A stretch of 64,000 nucleotides of DNA, from contig NZ_CP133771.1 of NCBI RefSeq assembly GCF_031348265.1, forward strand, positions 6,014,001-6,078,000, given 5' to 3'. Positions 51,210 through 58,725 of this stretch are shown here, piece after piece. The DNA is from Streptomyces collinus. GTDB taxonomy: Bacteria > Actinomycetota > Actinomycetes > Streptomycetales > Streptomycetaceae. The notes under the pieces are model-generated. The model was given only the letters and a program-made list of their open reading frames with translations, made no database searches and was not told where the DNA came from. Made by a program: the position numbers and the translations under genes. The stretch's first letter is position 1. Every line of letters starts with the position of its first letter.

Positions 51210-52010
51210 TCACAGCCCGAAGCGACGCTGGAGGTCCCCCAGCTGTCCGGGAAGGCGCGGTACGCCGGACTGTCCGGCCTGAGGGCTGTGCGCCCCGCCA
51301 CCGGGCACGCCGGCCTGATGCGGAACGGTCCCCGTGGCCTGCTCCGCCATCAGGGTCTCCGACGACTGGAGCAGCACCGTCCCGGCGCCGACGAACTCGA
51401 ACTGGTGCTCCTCGCCGGAGGCCCCGCCGAGGCCCGTCAGTGCACGTAGACCGCCCATGACGCCGGTCATGTACCCGTGGTCGTAGTGGTGGCACGGGGA
51501 GGGGCAGTCGGCCCAGCCGACCAGGGCCTGGGGGTCGACCCGGATCGGGGGTTCCATGAACACCACCGGCCCGTTCGACGCGGCCACGAACTTTCCGGTT
51601 CCGATGAGGGTCAGAAAACCCGGCACGATTGATTGCTTCAGTGACAGAGTTGGCTGAAAAGCGAGGAGGTTGCCGGAGCGAATGGTCAGGTTGCCGTCTT
51701 CGAGGTCGTACGAATTGACGTCGAAGGCCCGGTCGGCGAGGAGCATCTTGCCCGAGCCCTCCGCCACGACCCAGTCGCTCGCGTGCAGTGGCGAATGGAA
51801 GGACGTACGCACCAGACGGTCCAGCCGGCCGTGTCCGACGCCGTTGAAGTCGATCGACCCGTAGTAGGCGATCATCTTCCCCTTCTGCAGGAACCACTGG
51901 CTCCCCTTGAGCTCCACGCAGAAGGAGTAGGCGTTCACGTTGTCGTCGGGCGGCAGTGTCGCCGGGTCGAAGACCACGGGGCCGGCGCCGGGGCTTCCGT
52001 ACGTGCTCAC
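51210..52010 (-). CDS. AIM24 family protein, third of three tandem copies
   Basis: This 266-aa protein has the AIM24 (mitochondrial biogenesis AIM24-like) beta-helix fold. The N-terminal half has KGSQWFLQKGKMIAYYGSID, and the middle has the AEGSGKMLLAD and IVPGFLTLIGTGKFVA strands. A Cys/His cluster (CPSPCHHYDHGYMTG) and a Gly/Gln-rich tail of about 40 residues distinguish it from the other two. It overlaps the upstream copy (stop at 52007 within its start), so the three form one operon. Molecular function is unknown. Confidence 0.85.
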   Translation of the reverse strand: MSTYGSPGAGPVVFDPATLPPDDNVNAYSFCVELKGSQWFLQKGKMIAYYGSIDFNGVGHGRLDRLVRTSFHSPLHASDWVVAEGSGKMLLADRAFDVNSYDLEDGNLTIRSGNLLAFQPTLSLKQSIVPGFLTLIGTGKFVAASNGPVVFMEPPIRVDPQALVGWADCPSPCHHYDHGYMTGVMGGLRALTGLGGASGEEHQFEFVGAGTVLLQSSETLMAEQATGTVPHQAGVPGGGAHSPQAGQSGVPRLPGQLGDLQRRFGL

Positions 52011-52657
52011 AGCTTCTCCTCCGACGCCTGGACGTACACCGCACCGCTGCCACTGAGCTCCAGCTGGAACGCCTCGCCCGAGCCGCGCCCCACCATGTCC
52101 CGCCAGCCAAGGGCCGTGGACAGCTTGTTGCGGACGTCGCCGTGGTGGGCGACGTAGGCCTGCGGGTCCACATGGACCGGCCGTTGCGGGGTGATCGGGA
52201 TCTCGATGACGCCGCCGTGGGCCATGACCGCGACGGCCCCCTGCCCCTTCAGCGTCGTCGTGAACAGGCCCTGGCCGCTGACCTGCCCGCGCACCATGCC
52301 CATCACGCCGCCCTGCGAGCCCAGGAACATCGTGCCCTGCTGGAGCGAGCCCTCGAAGGCCAGGAGGCGGTCCGCCTCCACGTACAGGGTGTCGCCGGCC
52401 AGCCGGATCACCTGGATGTGGTGCCCGCCGTGCCCGAACAGGACCGTGCCGCTGCCCTCGACGGTCATCAGGGGCGTGTCCTCGTCGGCGACCCGGCGGC
52501 CGATCATCGACATGATCCCGCCCTGGCCGCCCGCCGTGTTGGGCGTGAAGGACACCTCACCCTGGTACGCGAGCATCGCGCCGCGCTGGCTGAACAGCCG
52601 CTGCCCCGGCGCGACCGTCGCCTCGATCATCTTCGCGTTGATCTCCCGGAAGGCCAT
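52007..52657 (-). CDS. AIM24 family protein, second of three
   Basis: This 216-aa protein is of the same family. Recurrent beta-strand motifs include QRLFSQRGAMLAYQGEVSFT, VEGSGTVLFGHGGHHIQVI and MVRGQVSGQGLFTTTLKGQG, with RPVHVDPQAYVAHHGDVRNK. No signal peptide or membrane helix is seen. One base separates its start codon (52657) from the stop of the first copy (52659). Role unknown; homologues are linked to membrane or envelope stress. Confidence 0.87.
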   Translation of the reverse strand: MAFREINAKMIEATVAPGQRLFSQRGAMLAYQGEVSFTPNTAGGQGGIMSMIGRRVADEDTPLMTVEGSGTVLFGHGGHHIQVIRLAGDTLYVEADRLLAFEGSLQQGTMFLGSQGGVMGMVRGQVSGQGLFTTTLKGQGAVAVMAHGGVIEIPITPQRPVHVDPQAYVAHHGDVRNKLSTALGWRDMVGRGSGEAFQLELSGSGAVYVQASEEKL

Positions 52658-52658
52658 C

Positions 52659-53291
52659 TCACACGTCTCCCGCGATCGTGTTCCGCTCGCTCGGCTGCAC
52701 GTACACCAGCCCGTCCCCCTCGAAGCGCATCTGGAAGGCCTCGCCGCCGCCCTCCCCGAGCAGCGTGCGGAAGGTCACACCGGACTGGAAGGACTGCCGC
52801 AGGTTGCCCTGGTGCGCCACGTACGCCCCCGGGTCGACGGTCAGCGGGTACTGCGCGCTCACCCGCAGCACCACCGCCGGGCCGTCCGACATGATCGCCG
52901 CCTGGCCGTGGCCCTCGACGGTCGTCGTGAACAGCCCGTTGCCCTGCGAGGCGCCGCGCAGACCCGTGAACTCCGTGCCCGTGCGCAGCCCGCCGTCGGT
53001 CGCGAGCAGGTTGCTCGACTCGACGTAGAGCTTGTCGCCCTGGATGCTGACCAGGTTGATCTCGGAGGCGCGGTCCGCGAACCAGCAGGTCCCCCGCCCC
53101 TTCACCTCCATCAACGTCATCTGCTCACCGGTCAGCCGCCGGGTCACCATGCCCCGGATGCCCTCGCCGCCGCCGCTGAGCTTCTTGAAGGCCATCTCCC
53201 CGTCGTACGCGACCATCGAGCCGTTCTTCGCCTTCACGGCATCCCCGGTCATGTCGACGGCGAGCACCTTGCTGCTCTGAAGTCGGAACAT
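52659..53291 (-). CDS. AIM24 family protein, first of three
   Basis: This 210-aa protein starts MFRLQSSKVLAVDMTGDAVK. It shares with its neighbours the KGRGTCWFADRASEINLVSI, GLFTTTVEGHGQAAIM and YPLTVDPGAYVAHQGNLRQS patterns. ATG at 53291 is chosen. The frame extends 36 codons further, but the extension lacks family sequence. I see no clear Shine-Dalgarno, so a leaderless or nearby start is possible. It heads the AIM24 triplet. Confidence 0.85.
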   Translation of the reverse strand: MFRLQSSKVLAVDMTGDAVKAKNGSMVAYDGEMAFKKLSGGGEGIRGMVTRRLTGEQMTLMEVKGRGTCWFADRASEINLVSIQGDKLYVESSNLLATDGGLRTGTEFTGLRGASQGNGLFTTTVEGHGQAAIMSDGPAVVLRVSAQYPLTVDPGAYVAHQGNLRQSFQSGVTFRTLLGEGGGEAFQMRFEGDGLVYVQPSERNTIAGDV

Positions 53292-53458
53292 CGCCACGAC
53301 TGGAAGGTAGCCGCAGGCCGGGCCCCGCGGACAGGCCCCGTGGGTGGAGAACGACCCTGACCGCACCCCTAGGGGCCGGGTGTCGAGGCGGTTTGCCACA
53401 ATGGGCAGACGCTTGTGCGCGTGTTCACAAACTGTTTCTCTCCCACCGAAGGTGACCC

Positions 53459-53803
53459 GTGGACCTCAAGACCGCCACCGCCATCCGCCGCCTCCGCCTG
53501 GTATCGGCGCCCGAGGCGATCTCCTTCCTGCTGCTGCTGGTCTGCTCCGTGCTGAAGCGGACCACGGACTTCAACGCCGTGCCGGTGATGGGTGCGGTAC
53601 ACGGTGGGCTCTTCGTCCTGTACGTGATCTTCTGGGCCGACGCGTGGAACCGGGCGAAGTGGTCGCTGAAGACCGCCGCGCTGTACTTCGTCCTGTCGGT
53701 GCTGCCCGCCGGCGGGTTCGTCGCCGAGCGCCGGCTGCGGCGTGAGGCCGAGGACGCCGTCATCGCGACGCGGGCCCGCAAGGAAGGCGTGGTGGGCGCG
53801 TGA
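53459..53803 (+). CDS. DUF3817 membrane protein, copy 1
   Basis: The 114-aa integral membrane protein has three hydrophobic segments (APEAISFLLLLVCSVLKR, AVHGGLFVLYVIFWADAW, LKTAALYFVLSVLPAGGFVAE). The His of VHGGLFV and the FVAERRLRREAE end are shared with the copy at 55835. GTG start after GAAGGTGACCC. Function unknown. It is coupled to the next gene by a GTGA overlap. Confidence 0.86.
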   Translation: MDLKTATAIRRLRLVSAPEAISFLLLLVCSVLKRTTDFNAVPVMGAVHGGLFVLYVIFWADAWNRAKWSLKTAALYFVLSVLPAGGFVAERRLRREAEDAVIATRARKEGVVGA

Positions 53804-54093
53804 TCGTCGCCTTCTCCGTGACGCCGCTCGGGGTCGGTGAGGACGTGGGGGAGTACGTCGCCGACGCCGTGCGGGTGGTCCGCGAGTCGGGGCTGCCGAA
53901 CCGTACCGACGCGATGTTCACCTCCGTCGAAGGGGAGTGGGACGAGGTCATGGACGTCGTCCGGCGTGCGGTCGCCGCGGTGGAGCGGCGGGCACCCCGG
54001 GTCTCCCTCGTCCTCAAGGCGGACATCCGCCCGGGCGTGACGGACGGCCTCACCTCCAAGGTGGACACCGTGGAGCGGCACCTCGCCGAATAG
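53800..54093 (+). CDS. MTH1187 family thiamine-binding protein (DUF77)
   Basis: This 97-aa small ferredoxin-like protein has MIVAFSVTPLGVGEDVGEYV and TDAMFTSVEGEWDEVMDVVR. Homologues bind thiamine or related pyrimidines and form tetramers. The coupling to a DUF3817 membrane protein could mean transport or sensing, but this is inference. Confidence 0.87.
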   Translation: MIVAFSVTPLGVGEDVGEYVADAVRVVRESGLPNRTDAMFTSVEGEWDEVMDVVRRAVAAVERRAPRVSLVLKADIRPGVTDGLTSKVDTVERHLAE

Positions 54094-54119
54094 CCGCCGG
54101 GAGCGGGGCCCGGCCCGGG

Positions 54120-55109
54120 TCAGCCCGTGGCGTTGCGGGCCAGTTCCAGGGCGTACTCCGGCCACCAGCGCCCCGCCGCCGGGCCGCCCTCGCAGGTTCC
54201 GTCCGACTCCCCGGGCCGCTTGATCCACAAGAAGGCGTCCACGATGGGTTCGCCGGTGCCGGTCGTCGGCGGGGTGCCGAGCGCCCGGCCCGGCGGATTG
54301 CACCACGCCCCGGACAGGGGCCCGTTGCCGTTGCGGCTGGTGTCGATGATGAAGTGCTTGCCACCGAGGGCTCCGGCGAGCCGCACTCCGTACTCCGTGG
54401 TCACCTCGGTCGTCTGGAAGTTGGCGACGTTCAGCGCGAAGCCGTCCGCCTGCTCGATCCCGGCCCGCTTCAGCGGCTCCACCAGCCTGGCCGGCTCCCG
54501 GATCCAGCCCGCGTTGCCCGCGTCCAGGTACACCTTGGTGTTGGGCTGCTGCTTGAGCCGGGCGACGGCCTCGCCGAGCAGCTCCTCGCGCTCGGCGTGG
54601 TACTCGCCCGGGGTGCAGCCGTCCACCACGTGCGCGAGCGCGTCGGGCTCCAGGACGACCAGGGCCTCGGCCTCGCCGAGGGCGTCGGCGAACGTCCCGA
54701 TCCACTCCCGGTAGGCGTTCCCGTCCGCCGCCCCGCCCGCCGAGTGCCCGCCGCAGTCGCGGTGCGGGATGTTGTAGGCGACGAGGACCGCCGTCTTCCC
54801 CTCCCGGCCGGCGGCCGAGGCCGCCGCCCTCACCGTCGGCGCCGGGTCCGTACCGCCCGCGGGCCACAGCGCGACCGGCTGGTCGGCGATCCGCCGGATC
54901 AGCTCGGCGTCCTGCCCGCGGCCCTGCCGCTTCCAGAGCTGAGCCTGCCGGGCCGCGGGGCTCTCGGGGTCGGTCCAGAAGGGGGAGGAGCCGGCCGCGT
55001 AGGCGGCCTTCCCGGCGTCGGTGCCGGACGTCGTCGCGGCGGGGGACGAGCAGCCCGCGGCGAGAGCGAGCACCGCGAGTGCCGCGAAGGCGTGGATCAG
55101 CCGGGGCAT
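54120..55109 (-). CDS. Lipoprotein glycoside hydrolase, GH6 family (endoglucanase-like)
   Basis: The 329-aa exported lipoprotein has a signal peptide with lipobox LAAGC. GH6 motifs are AYNIPHRDCGG, VVLEPDALAHV (the catalytic acid Asp), YLDAGNAGWI and FLWIKRPGESDG. GH6 enzymes cleave beta-1,4-glucan. A membrane-anchored form without a cellulose-binding module suggests action on small or endogenous glucans near hyphae. ATG at 55109 after AGGGAGCGGC. The longer frame to 55151 would bury the signal peptide. Confidence 0.9.
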   Translation of the reverse strand: MPRLIHAFAALAVLALAAGCSSPAATTSGTDAGKAAYAAGSSPFWTDPESPAARQAQLWKRQGRGQDAELIRRIADQPVALWPAGGTDPAPTVRAAASAAGREGKTAVLVAYNIPHRDCGGHSAGGAADGNAYREWIGTFADALGEAEALVVLEPDALAHVVDGCTPGEYHAEREELLGEAVARLKQQPNTKVYLDAGNAGWIREPARLVEPLKRAGIEQADGFALNVANFQTTEVTTEYGVRLAGALGGKHFIIDTSRNGNGPLSGAWCNPPGRALGTPPTTGTGEPIVDAFLWIKRPGESDGTCEGGPAAGRWWPEYALELARNATG

Positions 55110-55245
55110 GCCGCTCCCTGGGGTGACGTGCAGTGACGAAGGGGACGCCAATCGTTACACACGGCAATGAAACGTCCGGGAAAGGACATGGCCTCTCCGT
55201 ACTCCTGCCGGAACCGATGCCGCCCGCCCGAAGGGCGAGACAGGG

Positions 55246-55282
55246 CTGACCACGATGTGACCGGCCGGTAAGGTCGGGTTCG
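55246..55282 (+). promoter_or_regulatory. Leaderless promoter of the MarR gene
   Basis: CTGACC (55246-55251), 17 bp, then TAAGGT (55269-55274), ending 7 nt before the GTG start. No Shine-Dalgarno is present. Confidence 0.6.
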
Positions 55283-55791
55283 TGCCGAAGCCGCTCAGTC
55301 TCTCCTTCGACCCGATCGCGCGCGCCGACGAACGCTGGAAGCAGCGCTGGGGAAACGTGCCGTCCATGGCCGCGATCACCTCGATCATGCGCGCCCAGCA
55401 GATCCTCCTCGCCGAGGTCGACGCGGTGGTCAGGCCGTACGGGCTGACGTTCGCGCGCTACGAGGCGCTGGTGCTGCTCACCTTCTCCAAGTCCGGCGAG
55501 CTGCCGATGTCCAAGATCGGCGAGCGCCTCATGGTGCACCCCACGTCGGTGACGAACACCGTGGACCGGCTGGTGAAGTCGGGTCTGGTCGGCAAACGGC
55601 CCAACCCGAACGACGGCCGCGGCACCCTCGCCAGCATCACCGACAAGGGCCGCGAGGTCGTCGAGTCGGCCACCCGCGACCTGATGGCGATGGACTTCGG
55701 GCTCGGCGCGTACGACGCGGAGGAGTGCGCGGAGATCTTCGCGATGCTGCGGCCGCTGCGCCTCTCGGCGGGCGACTTCCAGGAGGAGTGA
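55282..55791 (+). CDS. MarR-family transcriptional regulator
   Basis: This 169-aa regulator has the winged-helix core MSKIGERLMVHPTSVTNTVD followed by RLVKSGLVGKRPNPNDGRG. An N-terminal extension, SLSFDPIARADERWKQRWG, is typical of a Streptomyces subgroup. The GTG start lies 7 nt after a -10 box, so translation is probably leaderless. It is followed after 43 bp by DUF3817 copy 2, and icmA lies 0.5 kb on. Target genes unknown. Confidence 0.88.
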   Translation: MPKPLSLSFDPIARADERWKQRWGNVPSMAAITSIMRAQQILLAEVDAVVRPYGLTFARYEALVLLTFSKSGELPMSKIGERLMVHPTSVTNTVDRLVKSGLVGKRPNPNDGRGTLASITDKGREVVESATRDLMAMDFGLGAYDAEECAEIFAMLRPLRLSAGDFQEE

Positions 55792-55834
55792 CCCGGGGCA
55801 AGATCTGCCGGAACGGGTCGTTACGCTCGACGTC

Positions 55835-56173
55835 ATGAAAAAGAGCGTGCTGACTCGCTACCGCGTGATGGCCTACGTCACCGGCGTGCTGCTGGTCCTG
55901 CTGACCTTCGGCATGATCGGCAAGTATGTGCTCGACCTGAACGGCGCGGCCGACTTCACGCGCGTCGTCAGCATCGCGCACGGCTGGCTGTACGTCGTGT
56001 ACCTGATCTTCGCCTTCGACCTGGGCTCCAAGGCGAAGTGGCCGGTGGCCAAGCAGCTGTGGGTGCTGCTCGCCGGGACCGTTCCCACGGCCGCGTTCTT
56101 CGTGGAGCGCCGGATCAGCCGCGAGCTGGAGGGCCGGATCGCCGAGGACGCGCCCGCGCCCGTCAAGGCGTAA
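55835..56173 (+). CDS. DUF3817 membrane protein, copy 2
   Basis: The 112-aa protein has three membrane segments (YVTGVLLVLLTFGMIGKYVL, SIAHGWLYVVYLIFAFDLG, QLWVLLAGTVPTAAFFVERR) and is related to copy 1 at 53459, with the same HG and FFVERR positions. TACGCT (55822-55827) lies 7 nt before the ATG, suggesting a leaderless message. Function unknown. Confidence 0.86.
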   Translation: MKKSVLTRYRVMAYVTGVLLVLLTFGMIGKYVLDLNGAADFTRVVSIAHGWLYVVYLIFAFDLGSKAKWPVAKQLWVLLAGTVPTAAFFVERRISRELEGRIAEDAPAPVKA

Positions 56174-56257
56174 CCGCGCAGGCGTCACCACCGCCGCACG
56201 CACGCGTGCGGCGGTGATTCTCACCCGTTCGCCAGGTCACTCCCGTCAGCCATCGAC

Positions 56258-56281
56258 ATTTACTAGGACGTCCAAGTAAAT
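56258..56281. promoter_or_regulatory. 24-bp near-perfect palindrome directly upstream of icmA
   Basis: The left arm is ATTTACTAGGA and the right arm TCCAAGTAAAT around CG, with a single mismatch pair. It ends 8 bp before the icmA ATG and overlaps the GAGGG ribosome-site side. It looks like a TetR-type operator for an acyl-CoA gene. Confidence 0.7.
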
Positions 56282-56289
56282 TCGAGGGT

Positions 56290-57990
56290 ATGGACGCTGA
56301 CGCCATCGAGGAGGGCCGCCGCCGCTGGCAGGCCCGGTACGACGCCGCACGCAAGCGCGAGGCCGACTTCACCACGCTCTCCGGCGACCCCGTGGAGCCG
56401 GTGTACGGGCCGCGGCCCGGTGACACCTACGACGGGTTCGACCGGATCGGCTGGCCCGGGGAGTACCCCTTCACCCGCGGCCTGTACGCGACCGGCTACC
56501 GAGGGCGGACGTGGACCATCCGGCAGTTCGCCGGGTTCGGCAACGCCGAGCAGACCAACGAGCGCTACAAGATGATCCTCCGCAACGGCGGAGGCGGGCT
56601 CTCGGTCGCCTTCGACATGCCGACGCTCATGGGCCGTGACTCCGACGACCCCCGCTCGCTGGGCGAGGTCGGGCACTGCGGCGTCGCCATCGACTCGGCG
56701 GCCGACATGGAGGTCCTGTTCAAGGACATCCCGCTGGGCGACGTCACGACGTCGATGACCATCAGCGGCCCGGCCGTCCCCGTCTTCTGCATGTACCTGG
56801 TCGCCGCCGAACGGCAGGGCGTCGACCCGTCCGTCCTCAACGGCACGCTCCAGACGGACATCTTCAAGGAGTACATCGCCCAGAAGGAGTGGCTCTTCCA
56901 GCCCGAGCCGCACCTGCGGCTCATCGGCGACCTCATGGAGCACTGCGCGGCCGGCATTCCCGCGTACAAGCCGCTGTCCGTGTCCGGCTACCACATCCGC
57001 GAGGCCGGGTCGACGGCCGCGCAGGAGCTGGCCTACACGCTCGCGGACGGCTTCGGGTACGTCGAGCTGGGCCTCTCACGCGGGCTGGACGTGGACGTCT
57101 TCGCCCCCGGCCTGTCCTTCTTCTTCGACGCGCACGTCGACTTCTTCGAGGAGATCGCCAAGTTCCGCGCGGCGCGGCGCATCTGGGCCCGCTGGATGCG
57201 CGACGTCTACGGCGCGAAGTCCGAGAAGGCCCAGTGGCTGCGCTTCCACACGCAGACGGCCGGGGTCTCCCTCACCGCGCAGCAGCCGTACAACAACGTC
57301 GTACGCACCGCCGTGGAGGCCCTGGCGGCCGTGCTGGGCGGCACGAACTCGCTGCACACCAACGCGCTCGACGAGACCCTCGCCCTGCCGAGCGAGCAGG
57401 CCGCGGAGATCGCGCTGCGCACGCAGCAGGTGCTGATGGAGGAGACCGGCGTCGCCAACGTGGCCGACCCGCTGGGCGGTTCCTGGTACGTCGAGCAGCT
57501 GACCGACCGCATCGAGGCGGACGCGGAGAAGATCTTCGAGCAGATCAAGGAGCGCGGGCTGCGGGCCCACCCCGACGGGCGGCACCCCATCGGCCCGATC
57601 ACCTCCGGAATCCTGCGCGGCATCGAGGACGGCTGGTTCACCGGGGAGATCGCCGAGTCGGCGTTCCGGTACCAGCAGGCGCTGGAGAAGGGCGACAAGA
57701 GGGTCGTCGGAGTGAACTGCCACGACGGGTCGGTCACCGGGGACCTGGAGATCCTGAGGGTCAGCCACGAGGTGGAGCGCGAGCAGGTCCGGGCGCTGGG
57801 CGGCCGCAAGGCGGCCCGGGACGACGCCGCGGTGCGCACCGCGCTCGACGCGATGCTGGCCGCCGCCCGCAGCGGCGCCAACATGATCGAGCCGATGCTG
57901 GACGCCGTGCGGGCGGAGGCCACGCTCGGGGAGATCTGCGGGGTGCTGCGGGACGAGTGGGGGGTGTACACCGAGCCCGCGGGGTTCTGA
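56290..57990 (+). CDS. icmA: Isobutyryl-CoA mutase large subunit
   Basis: The 566-aa adenosylcobalamin-dependent mutase subunit interconverts isobutyryl-CoA and n-butyryl-CoA. It has the TIM-barrel substrate domain only. The B12-binding domain (DxHxxG) is absent, as expected for IcmA, which needs the separate IcmB. Substrate-specificity residues are Phe80 (TIRQFAGF) and Gln198 (EYIAQKEW). Methylmalonyl-CoA mutase has Tyr and Arg there. TNSLHTNALDETLALP and VANVADPLGGSWYVE are typical. The start is ATG at 56290. No icmB is visible in the window. Confidence 0.95.
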   Translation: MDADAIEEGRRRWQARYDAARKREADFTTLSGDPVEPVYGPRPGDTYDGFDRIGWPGEYPFTRGLYATGYRGRTWTIRQFAGFGNAEQTNERYKMILRNGGGGLSVAFDMPTLMGRDSDDPRSLGEVGHCGVAIDSAADMEVLFKDIPLGDVTTSMTISGPAVPVFCMYLVAAERQGVDPSVLNGTLQTDIFKEYIAQKEWLFQPEPHLRLIGDLMEHCAAGIPAYKPLSVSGYHIREAGSTAAQELAYTLADGFGYVELGLSRGLDVDVFAPGLSFFFDAHVDFFEEIAKFRAARRIWARWMRDVYGAKSEKAQWLRFHTQTAGVSLTAQQPYNNVVRTAVEALAAVLGGTNSLHTNALDETLALPSEQAAEIALRTQQVLMEETGVANVADPLGGSWYVEQLTDRIEADAEKIFEQIKERGLRAHPDGRHPIGPITSGILRGIEDGWFTGEIAESAFRYQQALEKGDKRVVGVNCHDGSVTGDLEILRVSHEVEREQVRALGGRKAARDDAAVRTALDAMLAAARSGANMIEPMLDAVRAEATLGEICGVLRDEWGVYTEPAGF

Positions 57991-58317
57991 GGCCGTCCTG
58001 GCGCGGGTGCCGGTACCGGCACCGGCACCGGTCCTCGGCTCCGCCGGGGCGGGTGGCTCCTCGGGCGACCGGCCGGAGTGCGGCCGGAGCGCAACCGGAG
58101 CGCCCTTGCCGTCCGCGGCGCGGGACGCGCCCGGAACCGACCGTCCCCGGACGGCTTGCTCCGGCGCATGCGCAGGGCCGCGCCGCCCGGGCCAGGGCGA
58201 CGTCGCCGGTCGCCGGAGGTCGGGCGCCGGAAGTCGGATCCGTGCCGCCGTGAGCGCGGACGGTCGTGCGGCACCATACGCAGCAGTGCACGATCCGCTG
58301 ACGACTGGAGGACCTTC
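57991..58317. other. 327-bp gap after icmA without a supported gene
   Basis: The gap contains a 16-bp perfect palindrome GTGCCGGTACCGGCAC at 58007-58022, followed by more CCGGCACCGG repeats, which may act as the icmA terminator. The rest is GC-rich with no convincing coding start until GGAGGA before 58318. Confidence 0.5.
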
Positions 58318-58695
58318 GTGGAGCCCATCACGGCAGGACTGCTCGTGGCTCTCGCCTCGGGGACGGCAGGTGCGGCCGGGGAGCAGATCTGGGCGTCCCT
58401 GCGCGAGCTCGTCACCCGAAGGGGTTCGCGGGCCGGCGACGAGGAGCCGGCGGTGCCCGCCGAACCCCCGCGCACCGAGGAACGGGCCGGACAGCTCGCC
58501 GCGCTGCTCAACGAACGCGCCGGGCAGGACCCGGACTTCGCCGCCGCGCTGGAGATCTGGCGGCGGCGGGCGGACGCGCAGGTCGCGTCACCCACCGGTG
58601 ACGTGCACAACGAGATCTCCGGTGGCACTCAGACCACGGTGATCCAGGGCCGGGACATCCACGGCGACATCACCATCGGCGGCCGCCCCTCCTGA
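58318..58695 (+). CDS. Small conserved-type protein with C-terminal GRDIHGDITIG motif
   Basis: The 125-aa protein begins MEPITAGLLVALASGTAGAA, a hydrophobic amphipathic segment. A Glu/Pro-rich linker and a helical part (ERAGQLAALLNERAGQDPDF) follow. It ends with VHNEISGGTQTTVIQGRDIH and GDITIGG. That ending resembles short beta-helix tags on actinobacterial NTPase-linked conflict and effector proteins. GTG at 58318 is preceded by GGAGGACC, and the longer frame upstream is rejected. The protein is convergent with the TetR gene. No function can be assigned. Confidence 0.72.
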   Translation: MEPITAGLLVALASGTAGAAGEQIWASLRELVTRRGSRAGDEEPAVPAEPPRTEERAGQLAALLNERAGQDPDFAAALEIWRRRADAQVASPTGDVHNEISGGTQTTVIQGRDIHGDITIGGRPS

Positions 58696-58725
58696 GCGGG
58701 CCACCGGGGCGGGCGGGGGCGCGGC

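Noticed and set aside
58078..58317. An 80-codon upstream extension of the small protein at 58318
   Set aside because: The extension is Arg/Pro/Gly-rich noise without family character, and a GGAGGA site stands right before the GTG at 58318.
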